DNA from: Sarcocystis neurona
Taxonomy: Eukaryota; Apicomplexa; Conoidasida; Eucoccidiorida; Sarcocystidae
Direction of reading: 5' to 3'
DNA: 64,000 bases
NCBI GenBank assembly: GCA_000727475.1
Contig: KL647306.1
Span: forward strand, 151,748-215,747
The translations under genes and the position numbers were made by a program. This document shows, piece by piece, positions 45,001-64,000 of the stretch (position 1 is its first letter; each line of letters starts with the position of its first letter). The notes beneath the pieces were generated by a model. That model saw nothing but the letters and a program-made list of their open reading frames with translations. It was not told the DNA's origin and made no database searches.

Positions 45001-46169
45001 TACCATTGCATGAGGAAGATGGCCTGCAGCTGCCGTGTGCTCCTTCTCAACCGCCTACCTGGCCAAACCCTAGCCAGCAGCAGACTCTGCAGCCGCAAAA
45101 GCAGCAGTTGCTGCGAGGGTGGGGAGGACTGGCTCCTTGCCACTTGAAACAAATCTCAGTAGCCGATGCTGCGCTGTCCAGAAATACCGTAGCAACGGGG
45201 GGTGCCGACGTAACGACTGGCAAGCCCACCTGCATGAACGCTGTACAAGGGGAAGCGATACCCGTGATGCCGCTGCACGAACCCACGCCTCGACCACAAC
45301 ACGACCAGCCACTGCAGCAGCAGCAACTACAGCTGCAGCACTTGCAGCAGCAGCAGCAGCTACAGCAGCAGCTACAGCAGCTGCACGCGCAGCAACACCA
45401 AGAGGAGCAGGTGGGGCGTTTGACGCAGTCCTCTAGTCCGTTAGCCAGGAGCTGTATCCAAGCCCCCTGCAACGCGCAGGTGCTGCGGAGGCTGCCGGCC
45501 GGTGACACTTCTTCTGCGGTTGTAGACGGCAGGGGCTGTGGTGCCGCGCTGGTAGCTCCTCCGCCTCGGCAGCAACAGTCATTCGGTGACGATGGGTTCC
45601 TTGCCACTCCTGTCGCTGAAGTCGACTACCAGAGCGTTCCGGCCGATCGTGGTCCCCTCAGTTCCCGTCTCAAACGTGCTGCTCCGGGCGCTGCTGCTGC
45701 GGCTCTCGCTGCCGCTGCAACTGGCGCGGCCACTGCCACCAGCAGATCTCCTGCCGGTAGCGGCACTACGGCTCCTGCTGCCGCTTCTACTGCCTTACTT
45801 GCACGCCACCAGGAAGAAGATGAGGCGTTTTGCCCCTTTCGACGCACAGTCGAGACGAGGCGAACCTACGGCGGCGCCAGCGGCAACAGCAGCAGCAACG
45901 TAGCCACTGGAGGAGCAGACTACAGAGGAGACACAATAGAATTCACTGGGGAAGAAAGGTTGCAAAGCCACGTGACCAGCAGAAGCACTAATGGCATCGT
46001 AAGGAAGCGTTTTCTAGGTGGCACGACAAGGCTTTTCGGTGGAGTAAAAACGCACGCTGCTGTTGCTGCAAATAGGCAAGGCAAAGTCAATCCCAGCAAT
46101 TGTAAGCCGAAGCCAGTCTTCTTCACTGCAGCGGTTAAAAAAAAGAAAAGTCCCACGGTATATTTCTAG
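39042..46169 (+). CDS. Giant Gln/Ala/Ser-rich protein, 2375 aa, function unknown
   Basis: A single uninterrupted 7.1-kb frame from ATG at 39042 to TAG at 46167-46169. It begins with a Ser/Asn/Arg-rich zone, then Gln/His-rich blocks (about 39700-40300), poly-Ala blocks (about 40870-41060, 41640-42350, 45680-45800), more Gln blocks (44440-44520, 45310-45420) and a basic C-terminus (GIVRKRFLGGTTRLFGGVK, KKKKSPTVYF). I found no signal peptide, membrane segment, AP2 domain, RRM, zinc finger or kinase motif. The length is far beyond chance even in triplet-rich DNA, and between the repeats the frame has varied, charged sequence, so I believe it is coding. The composition resembles intrinsically disordered nuclear or regulatory proteins, but that is inference. 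Introns hidden within the frame, and a link to the next ORF, remain possible. Confidence 0.7.
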   Translation: MPDDEMITHKGVQPYPTAAAPAVETSQIQQRNRGACAPADASGIVATAAAEFDDRKPPPETSSAYTRPASPSCGDDSRKNSNGSRKTSFRHNSGNSRKSSDNNLSGSRGSSGVQAETYSSSVLLRRGSSSTSRHSNSRASSNSGAVNDTITARKCVGCAAVGDSVPVANSCPRVKTSSSDAQSVASLCELVLTHPFTGTISYASSTAAHLSADERAQSTAHEVLQQQQHQQQEDGQHGAQRQQHQPYQQQARQQRQHGRPQEPHEVLRHQHTPEKQQHGQQHLPSLAPVRTSQPHSIHDPEQQNSTQLQTPSLASRVDDFGSSSEQQKSPAPLYHALLQDTMEHVREEHHTQRHSQQQLHPKRLAEHGLQPPQQILQLQHQPVQRAQQPQQQRAQQDLHRQQQKPQLMQSQNKAPQVLQSHPHPVSFVEYTTTQLDTLNATGEKCSSAQLLKAARVHAAASAAQNGGLVMSCLKTEECGAGAVPLVKAGKVSGLTSSKQTGVQQQQQPQEGIHQSSSAALQCSITTGRQPLGSNAVPSPSVAAAGATPLTRLAAASKRHQPPPCTAVPSTLPRCSSSASGAYPEMTAVPLLNGDSDVTTTATGKRTLSPAAAAVLRGAASAAAAAAAAATDAATLVMNTHSPRASAGSTGNAAAGTAATGAAAPAVGATAAAGRFLRINAPPAAANTVESLEMQKRDTANSSALETAENIQTAVSYLTQERQQQQQQHQQYQQVDRCSSRCNLVAGTKSWTERAEGLLMPVNTGSLVRNNCNSRVSCPSSSSDTINDRGSVEELQILPLTAPRKPSSFQDNYASGGSHMTAAGADEVNLAVLSFARRVPLEEVPIDPLSAASSPGLKNPTRGRSAPDAAAAAGRHALPHRGAPALSVSRTAEEAAAAGADVEAPAPANGKPTAVCKEPTSVAASSSATVTATAHQTHAVDSSAATFGTAATSAGILGNAAAAAATEKVELRGAEIGRSPAEGDPRSFAETVKEAAVGVGRPCSLATLGRQRHTTGSCGRVLQPLQLPESPRNGSTSAGGSPAAGAARGEAALAKDLSPTATPGTPQNRHQVQPLLMHRTPAPQDRPRRPAAAAAAGGVVVRRGGPVAMWGNGPASRPATVSAAEDHAHTAAAEQGAPNAANTIRDGNAIAPVCSNTAAVVAVAGDAAMAPEGASAGEAARVHGNEQQDPSDASSNSSSPEERLDTEGGRRSEEAHELQETKSYTNAATQSSPQATAALAAVTRSAAEQGQTGVMQPAENTPTASEYTEKTRLQETKQTRQHTVLQPHGTRTPQEANHGEQSAPVQQQQLLEENPQRQSSTSQENQAVRKDDSEALQRQLHRSGAQQQHEHYSDTAQEQQGLMELGQKHSCELMREGQRVLQRAHQAVREITTDEGESVLQSVPASDETRFGTSTLSASKSHRAEFSYAGQSVAYRDAVAAGAASPSCSWSPAATEEEQQHTQMLDAHGYPHGELVYFNGGNNWCYSRSRSTHKKDKKRGTKHHNNTIVESHSGNSGLLRKSSSTGWSDFCSRSILRDSRSGGRTGGSGGDTLCGSDPDLTYFPFSQDEVVLVPTFINAGAAGAAAADGTALAGSSDISATWQMQAASDLDAAVCGSANTSHFTLVTPAVLQHRSFSGYGELQQQKDADTSASVNECGLLDSQESCSLLLQPTTYVSKDERDMEDNLPVSAAAMAAAAAAAHSKSSPIGVAAKGLHTREPVLPRTFPQQDAVAQGSRGLGSFEYASPAAAWHANRPWTAHAWDPSCKASMNHHEAVGEKASQIDDVNFPSQLHQSTEEVSMSQLQQQIQQQQQRELGQLQQQYTQPRQVKSCWSTATDNAAGTECAVDWHEAISWNSLGFRRPGMATPTGPVVATAVASPVSAVAAAGPQDFSRAVDSCPSRFAGPPTAQTTAGASTQAGERQLCQQLRTQTSAGRDASFFSREPVLAKLCLQHGHQQQEFPVPQQQHFVKTEGSVSQPAPPSLDAAVPLHEEDGLQLPCAPSQPPTWPNPSQQQTLQPQKQQLLRGWGGLAPCHLKQISVADAALSRNTVATGGADVTTGKPTCMNAVQGEAIPVMPLHEPTPRPQHDQPLQQQQLQLQHLQQQQQLQQQLQQLHAQQHQEEQVGRLTQSSSPLARSCIQAPCNAQVLRRLPAGDTSSAVVDGRGCGAALVAPPPRQQQSFGDDGFLATPVAEVDYQSVPADRGPLSSRLKRAAPGAAAAALAAAATGAATATSRSPAGSGTTAPAAASTALLARHQEEDEAFCPFRRTVETRRTYGGASGNSSSNVATGGADYRGDTIEFTGEERLQSHVTSRSTNGIVRKRFLGGTTRLFGGVKTHAAVAANRQGKVNPSNCKPKPVFFTAAVKKKKSPTVYF

Positions 46170-47123
46170 TGTTGTCTTCATTCGTAGTCACCTCGTTATT
46201 TTGCTACCCTCTTGTTTTCTCTCTTTTACTTTTGTCTCACTCCTCTGCTTACTCCGACATCCTATTTGTTCCTTGTCTGTGCTTCCCTCTCTATCCTTGT
46301 CTGTACTCCTCCGGGTTTTCTCGACTTTCTTCCTTGCCCGTACCTCTGCTTACCTCCGCGTGGGGGGACCTCTTGTGCAGGAGCTGTTTTAGGCAAACGC
46401 CGGGGGCAAAAATGGTAACACGGTGGTCCTCTCTAGCACGCCGGCAGAATAGAGTGGGACATCAATGAAGCGCCCACAGATACGTTACGCACAAACTCCA
46501 CGTAATAAATATACACAGAATACGTAGGCAAACATATGTTTGTACATGTGTGGATACGGAAATGCGTAATCTGTGTATGCCCATATATATATATATATAT
46601 ATGCGTGCATACAGGCACGTGCCCGTGCACAGAAATATGTTGGAATAAAGGTATATGTAATCCGTACGCATACAAACGCGTGCATATATACGTGTAGAGG
46701 TACATAATGCATTATGTACTTCTTTAGTCTCTCCAGTTGGCTTTGCGCGGCAATCCTGCGCAGCGTGCGGCACGAAAATCTCACAAGTAGCATCTGTAGC
46801 AACAAGTGAATATCGAAAGATGCCACCGCCGAGGATGCAACTCGCAATTCACAGCCACCGTCACGGTAGAACAGGAGCAGCAGAAGTCGCAATATTCCAA
46901 AGCAGGACGCCAGTGGGGGACTAGTCAGGCGAGCAAAACTCATTGCGTCTATACGCAGCAGCGCACCACCTTATTAGCAGCTAGGACAGTCCCTGTATTT
47001 CCTACTTTTGTAGCAGCAGTGCTGCACCGCACTAGCGGCTGCGCGACCAGCAAGTAGTGCACCGTCCGCAGGATCACAGCAGCACTGGCCTCGACGCGGA
47101 GCTGCCAGCAGCCGTCGCAAGAT
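46170..47123. other. Spacer between the two large low-complexity ORFs
   Basis: 954 bp. The first 200 bp are strongly pyrimidine-rich on the plus strand, then come a (TA)n microsatellite near 46580-46603 and unremarkable DNA. The frame of the second ORF is closed by TAG at about 47057. If the two ORFs are one gene, this is the intron; I could not find a donor and acceptor of matching phase. Confidence 0.45.
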
Positions 47124-50100
47124 ATGTATCAGCCCGTAAGGACAGTTTCAAGGACAGTTTCACCCGCTCCAAAGTCATTTCAACAGTACAGCAGAGCGGC
47201 AGGTGATAAGCTAACGTTTGCGAACCATGCGAAAACCAGTTGCTGTGGCTGCAGTCGGTCTAAGTTCTGCGCTCCTATCTGCAACAGTCAGACCGACGAC
47301 CGCTCCCCTTCCGTCCTTCTAGAGGGGAGGGCCGCCGGTACAAGACTTGTACAATTAAGCATTGACCGTAGTCGCTTTCTGCTTGGCAACTCGCTGTGTG
47401 TATTATGTGGATATGCAGCACCCGTGGCATTAGCACTCTCAGCTCCGCACCAAGCATCTCAGTCCGACGCCAGCGGGCACTGGGAGCGTGGCACGCCGAC
47501 GCATACACCGAGAGCAGACACTCCCTCGGCACAACATTTCTCGGTAGATCCAATACACCACATGCAGCTTGCTGGCATGCAACAACATCAGCCGCATCCT
47601 TTTGCGAGGAGCACGCAGCAGCAACCTGCTGGTGTGGAGCAGCAGCAGCTGCAGCAGCCTCTGTCTCCGTTGTCGCAGCGCGACTCGCTGTCGCAGCAGC
47701 ACATTCCTCGGACAGATCAACAGCTGCAATGCAACCCGCCGCCTGAGACGACACACGCGCTGTCGCCCTTCTTTGTGCAACAGGACCGGCAACTCTGGCT
47801 ACAGGAGCAGCAGAAACAGCAGCAACATTTCCGTGGCATACCACAGTGGTCGGGAGCCACGTGTGTGAGATCTCCTAGGTTACCGCTGGGCGTGCCGCAG
47901 CAGGAGCGCATGCCGTCACGGTACCTGTATCCAAGCGCAGGGCCGGAAATACCGCGAAGGAGAAATAGCTGCAGCAGCACGTTTCTATGCGAGACAATCT
48001 CTGGCAGCAACAACTGTGTGGCGATAGCCCCCGTAGGTAGAGGAAGTCAGCGGGGCTCCAGTCGACGCAGGAGAAAGACTCCCCCGCCGTTGCCTTGTGT
48101 AGCCGGTCGTCTGCTGTTGGCAGGAGGAAGAGTAGTGGGCGAAGTAGGACAGGCTGCAGTAGACGTGGGCAGTACGGTGGTGAAAGAGCTCGCCAGTGTG
48201 TTGCAGCGAAGTTTGGAGAGTATCATTGACAAAGGAGAGAATATTCCTTGCATAGAGCAAGTCGAACATAACTGTGTAGAACACCAGCGCGGGCGCAGCA
48301 ACTCCCTCTGTATGCCAGTGACTCGCGCCAGATCCGCCTGCAGCAACCGCAGCAGCAGCCACTTGCTGCAGCTGCACTGCAGTAACCGCAGCACAGATCC
48401 CGCCCTGGGTGCAGGACAAGCGGGACACGGTCTTCCCTGTCAAACAGAAGAGCAGCTGCAACACAACCTTTGGCTGCAGCAAGCGCTTCCCGTAGAGTTG
48501 CAGCAGCAGCAGCAGCGAGCGGCGCTGATAGAATTACAGCAACAGGAAGGTGACTGGCGACAGCAACTGGAGCATGTACAACAACCTGAGTGGAGAAGCA
48601 CGCAGTCGTGGTCACAACTGTCGGAGGAGCATAAGCGACGTGAACCGCTCGAGCAAAGAAACATTAAAGAAGGCACCCCAGTAAAAGTTTGGGGCATAGC
48701 GACCGAAGAGAGACTGGGAGGTTTGTGGCTGCCAAAGGTAGATTGCCAGCACAGTGTATCCAGTCAGCCAGAGACGCACTCTGGTACAGAGCTTAACGCT
48801 AATCAGCAGCAGGCATCTTTGCAGGAGTCGGATCACGAAGCATCGCAGCACCAGCAGCTAAAATGGTGTGGGGAGAAACTCAAGCAGCAGCAGGAACAGG
48901 AGGAAGAGAGGAAGGATACCGGGTGCCAGCAACGACAAGTGCACAGTGTAACGGTGTCACACAAGAAGTATGCTGAACTTGCAAATCCTGCACTTCGATA
49001 TCCTGAAGGCGGTCAGTCAACCACGGAAAACATGCCGGATGCCATCCATTCGCCGTACCGGCTGGCGGAGCAGGAACACGCTCCGGCGCACCCAGCGCAC
49101 CATTCGCAGGAGGCTGGTCCGCTGGAGAGGGGAGAAAAACAGCAGAAGAACAAGCCTTTAGAACATTATGCACGGAGCGAAGGCATCCCTGTCTTTCCGA
49201 TTTCTCTGAGGTGGAATGAACGCCCACCGCAAACCTCGGGATCGCATTCCACGATGTATACCAAGCAGGATATACCTACAAGTGAACGCGACTCTCGAAA
49301 GTATCTGGAGCAGCAAGAAGCACGTGACAGACTAGTTCGATTGGCTGCTCCGGTGACGTCTTTGCAGTCAAGCGACAGATGCAGCCGTCCATGTATGCAG
49401 CACTCGTCTTCGCGGGTAAACAGGCCCTTTACACACGGTTCCTCATGCTGGAATGATAATTGCGAGCATGCTATTCAGCAGCAGAGACCTTTTCAGCAGG
49501 AGACAAGCACCTCGTCTACTGCTGATGCTAGGAACGTCGCCTTCCGTAAGCAGCACGACAGCACCAGAAGCAGCAGCGATCGACACGGTGCAGCACCGTC
49601 GCGCTCAGCGTCTTCAATCGAGAGCACTTCTGAAGACAGCAACAAAGGCACCCTTTTCCAGACGGACAAAAAACAATCTTCTGCAGAATTCCGAGAGCCA
49701 CGAAAAGGCACGTCTACTTTTGGACGCCCGGACGTCATGCAGCAGTTTGCTGGCGAGCACACCATGCTGCTGTGTTATTCTGATGATGGCAGCAACTGCA
49801 GTACAGTAAACAGCTGCAGGGAAGATGACGGCGGACGACGAAACATTTCAGTAGAAACGCTTTCGCCGCGCGTCAGTCATCCTCTAGGAGTCTGCAGCAG
49901 AGAAGCGCTCAGCCCTGCAAGTAGTCGGGATGAAAATCAGAGAGATGGGGTGCTACTGCAGCACGCGGAGCAGGAGGATGCGCCGCCGCAGCCACAGAAC
50001 GAAACACTCGCGAGTGAAGTCCGCCGAGGCCAGCAGGAGGACGACGCGGAGCAACAGGGGGCTGCGATACGTCACAAGAGACTGGATACTGTGCTGCACT

Positions 50101-50390
50101 TGCATATGCGACCGCAGCAGCAGTCGTGTTTGTCCCTGCAGGTGCAGGGCATTCCACCTGTAAGACAGCCGTTGCCACGCCACTCTGAACTCTTTTCGCC
50201 ACCTCCAAGCAGAGTTGCACAGAGAAAACAGGAAAGCTCCTTTTCTATGCCGTATGGCATGGCAATGCAAGAGACAGATGGAATGCACGCGAAACTCGAG
50301 GCATGCGACAGGATTGTGCAGAGGTGGAAGGAGAGAGCCACCAAAACCGTAGCGGAAAGCTTGGCCACAGGTGCACGAAGAGGAAGCTAA
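47124..50390 (+). CDS. Large Gln-rich protein, 1088 aa, function unknown
   Basis: Open frame from ATG at 47124 to TAA. The first 120 residues are varied and Cys-containing (SCCGCSRSKFCAPICN). Then follow Gln-rich blocks, a short Val/Gly/Leu-rich segment with amphipathic character (GRVVGEVGQAAVDVGSTVVK, about 48130-48190), more Gln/Glu/Arg-rich sequence with coiled-coil tendency, and a conserved-looking C-terminus (KLEACDRIVQRWKERATK). No known domain is recognised. It lies 954 bp downstream of the 2375-aa ORF on the same strand with the same composition, so it may be a neighbouring related gene or a further exon of the same gene. Antisense frames at 47275-49227 are shadows. Confidence 0.65.
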   Translation: MYQPVRTVSRTVSPAPKSFQQYSRAAGDKLTFANHAKTSCCGCSRSKFCAPICNSQTDDRSPSVLLEGRAAGTRLVQLSIDRSRFLLGNSLCVLCGYAAPVALALSAPHQASQSDASGHWERGTPTHTPRADTPSAQHFSVDPIHHMQLAGMQQHQPHPFARSTQQQPAGVEQQQLQQPLSPLSQRDSLSQQHIPRTDQQLQCNPPPETTHALSPFFVQQDRQLWLQEQQKQQQHFRGIPQWSGATCVRSPRLPLGVPQQERMPSRYLYPSAGPEIPRRRNSCSSTFLCETISGSNNCVAIAPVGRGSQRGSSRRRRKTPPPLPCVAGRLLLAGGRVVGEVGQAAVDVGSTVVKELASVLQRSLESIIDKGENIPCIEQVEHNCVEHQRGRSNSLCMPVTRARSACSNRSSSHLLQLHCSNRSTDPALGAGQAGHGLPCQTEEQLQHNLWLQQALPVELQQQQQRAALIELQQQEGDWRQQLEHVQQPEWRSTQSWSQLSEEHKRREPLEQRNIKEGTPVKVWGIATEERLGGLWLPKVDCQHSVSSQPETHSGTELNANQQQASLQESDHEASQHQQLKWCGEKLKQQQEQEEERKDTGCQQRQVHSVTVSHKKYAELANPALRYPEGGQSTTENMPDAIHSPYRLAEQEHAPAHPAHHSQEAGPLERGEKQQKNKPLEHYARSEGIPVFPISLRWNERPPQTSGSHSTMYTKQDIPTSERDSRKYLEQQEARDRLVRLAAPVTSLQSSDRCSRPCMQHSSSRVNRPFTHGSSCWNDNCEHAIQQQRPFQQETSTSSTADARNVAFRKQHDSTRSSSDRHGAAPSRSASSIESTSEDSNKGTLFQTDKKQSSAEFREPRKGTSTFGRPDVMQQFAGEHTMLLCYSDDGSNCSTVNSCREDDGGRRNISVETLSPRVSHPLGVCSREALSPASSRDENQRDGVLLQHAEQEDAPPQPQNETLASEVRRGQQEDDAEQQGAAIRHKRLDTVLHLHMRPQQQSCLSLQVQGIPPVRQPLPRHSELFSPPPSRVAQRKQESSFSMPYGMAMQETDGMHAKLEACDRIVQRWKERATKTVAESLATGARRGS

Positions 50391-50651
50391 AGAAATTTCT
50401 TTTCTCCAACTAAGGCAGTTGATGCAGACATCACGCAACGATACCAGATCCAAATCGTCTACCATGTGTAAGGTGGAGGTTCAGGATAAGCGTGGACCAC
50501 TGTAGTCAATGTATGCGCCTACAATCATGTGTACATGTTTGAGAACCCTCTGCAGCGTGGCGCGCATCTACGCATACCTGTATACAGGGAGTGCTTATAT
50601 ACAGATTGAACTATAAATGTGTGTCTTCTATGCAAGTGGATACACGTCCAG

Positions 50652-50922
50652 GCGTGATACACGTGATACACACACAGGCGTGATACATACGCAGGCGTGA
50701 TACACACGCAAGCGTGATACACACACAAGCGTGATACACACGCAAGCGTGATACACACGCAAGCGTGATACACACGCAAGCGTGATACACACGCAAGCGT
50801 GATACACACGCAAGCGTGATACACACGCAAGCGTGATACACACGCAAGCGTGATACACACGCAGGCGTGATACACACGCAGGCGTGATGCACACGCAGGC
50901 GTGATACAAACGCAGGCGTGAA
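50652..50922. repeat. 17-bp minisatellite, about 16 copies
   Basis: Unit GCGTGATACACACGCAA, with A/G variation near the end and a few shortened copies at the left edge. Each unit contains GCGTG and its reverse complement CACGC, so a single strand can form serial small hairpins. Because 17 is not a multiple of three, all frames cycle and stay open on the minus strand, producing spurious Cys/Val/His/Arg frames. Confidence 0.95.
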
Positions 50923-51154
50923 AGCATCCCGCCTGCCGCATTTGCCCCTCCCATCAGCGAACACACTGGTTCAAGTACGTGTATGTACTAAGTATGGCAC
51001 AGCTCCACACACGTGTGTGCATAGACGTGTATACGCAGGAAAGACAGCACACCGCCCTTCGCACCTATTACTTGCTCTCTCACACTGCCTGTGAAAGGCC
51101 AGTTACCACCAACAGCGGAATCGCTCATCATCATGAGGGGCACATATGTTTTTA

Positions 51155-51246
51155 CGTATCGCTGCGGTGCAGACCTACCCTGATTAACGTATTCGACATT
51201 CGTATCGCTGCGGTGCCGATCCAACTTTATTAGCGTATTCGACGTT
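51155..51246. repeat. 46-bp tandem duplication
   Basis: Copies 51155-51200 and 51201-51246 share CGTATCGCTGCGGTGC at the start and CGTATTCGAC near the end, with divergence between. Confidence 0.85.
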
Positions 51247-52386
51247 CTCCATTGGTTTCTCAAGTGGAAACGGTCAACGACGGAGAACTAACGCGTGAAG
51301 TGTATCTGTTTGATAGAGAAGAGGGGTGAAAAAAGAACGCGGCCTTGACAGTTCATGATGAAAGCTACCGGAGCTCCGTTCTTTGCCAAGTTTAGAGATA
51401 CATATCAAGAGTACGCAGACGCGCGTCGTTATTCGTGACTTCACAAATTACTTGGTGCTTTGTTAGCGCTCTTAGAATATATAGCTTGTATGCCAAAAAG
51501 GGAGTCGATTGCGCGGGACTCGTACACGTCTTGAACCCACATCGGAATTGCGAGTCAATGTTCAGATGTTTTCATTTATTTGGCCACGCATTATAAGGTG
51601 TATCAGTTGGCCGCACAAATACTGGCGCAATCAGGTACCTGAATGCGGCTTTCACGTGTGTGTGCTCTAGCACAGCTTACGGGTACGTGCTGCACAGCCT
51701 GACGTGAGAGCGAAACGCATCTATGTATAGTTGTTACAAGACGGGCGTAGGTGAAATCCACGCTCAAAACATACCTACATAAGTGACACACTTGGCGAAC
51801 TTTGCTGTCCGGCTGCATCTACACATGAGTATACCTGGATGTTCACATGAAAAAGCTATACATGGATCGACTCCTCCGTGCAAGCGTTCATATATACATA
51901 TTCCTTACGACGTCACGAGCATTCCTTGACCCTCTATGAGTAAATAACGCTGGTTTCCTCTGTAACTCTTGGGGGGCTAAGTTGATCAATGCAAATCAAT
52001 GCCTGTGACTTCCATGAATAGGCATGTGTAGGGATTCCGAGAGCAGACGTCTCAGACCTCTGTTGATGCGTGGGGAAACGTGAGTGTACGCACAGGTGTA
52101 TGGACGCTTATGCCGGTATATGCCTGAAGTCGTCGACACAGGACTGCAAGGCAAATATATGAAAGCTGTAAGTGACACACATTCGTAAGTACGTATCCCG
52201 CAGAACCTCTGGTATACAAAGACAATTCAACCTGTTTTAGCTTTGCTATTATTTAGTGCTGCGTAACCCTGCCTGTGACCCTGGTGCCGCTGGTGATGAT
52301 TTTTTTTGCTGCACGACTGAAGGCGTCACGCGCAAGTTGCCTGTATGCAAACATTTTACTCCCAGCTTTGTGGCAGATTTCTACCA

Positions 52387-64000
<11,614 letters not shown>

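Larger units (their letters stand above)
50391..52386. other. Spacer with minisatellite
   Basis: Holds the 17-bp minisatellite and a 46-bp duplication (separate entries). The rest shows no protein-like frame. Its right end should include the 3' UTR of the alcohol dehydrogenase gene. Confidence 0.5.

Noticed and set aside
50652..50922. CRISPR array
   Set aside because: Repeats are directly adjacent 17-bp units with no spacers, in a eukaryotic setting.
50525..50966. Three overlapping minus-strand frames of 112-138 codons
   Set aside because: All arise from the 17-bp minisatellite, whose unit contains no stop in that direction.

Overview
The window is nuclear DNA of an apicomplexan coccidian, most probably an Eimeria species. 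The evidence is indirect. Genes are intron-split with long introns. (CAG/CTG)n is extremely dense, so proteins carry long runs of Gln, Ala and Ser. A plastid-type pyruvate dehydrogenase E1-alpha points to an apicoplast. Triplet-rich stretches (about 7-9.7, 14-16, 17.9-22.3, 38.5-50.4 and 55.2-58 kb) alternate with triplet-poor stretches rich in CA/TATA microsatellites. Cyclospora or another close coccidian is not excluded.

Layout. 1-6.7 kb: no identified gene; two candidate minus-strand exons. 6.8-15.5 kb (minus): an RBBP6/Mpe1-type gene (DWNN ubiquitin-like domain, zinc knuckle, RING/U-box), reconstructed here as two exons around a 5.6-kb intron. 15.5-20.5 kb: GC-rich, triplet-rich DNA between two divergent genes. 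20.5-28.3 kb (plus): plastid-type PDH E1-alpha in five exons. 28.8-32.6 kb: candidate minus-strand exons of an unrecognised gene. 33.1-33.6 kb (plus): intronless ribosomal protein eL21. 37.7-38.1 kb: a candidate minus-strand exon. 39.0-50.4 kb (plus): two very large low-complexity ORFs (2375 and 1088 aa), Gln/Ser/Ala-rich, without a recognisable domain. 50.6-52.4 kb: a 17-bp minisatellite and empty DNA. 52.4-61.0 kb (minus): the 3' five exons of class III alcohol dehydrogenase (S-(hydroxymethyl)glutathione dehydrogenase); its N-terminal exons were not found and probably lie beyond the right edge. 61.0-64.0 kb: AT/CA-rich repetitive DNA.

The genes are not an operon and share no pathway: one acts in mRNA 3'-end formation, one in apicoplast acetyl-CoA supply, one in translation, one in formaldehyde/S-nitrosothiol metabolism. 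Exon joins were derived by eye from conserved protein motifs, GT/AG borders and phase; all are testable by RNA-seq. I saw no RNA gene, mobile element with coding capacity, CRISPR array or operon. No clearly new biological system is evident. The most unusual items are the interrupted RING domain, the poly-Ala block placed just before the PDH thiamine site, the two giant low-complexity ORFs, and the repeat-built introns.
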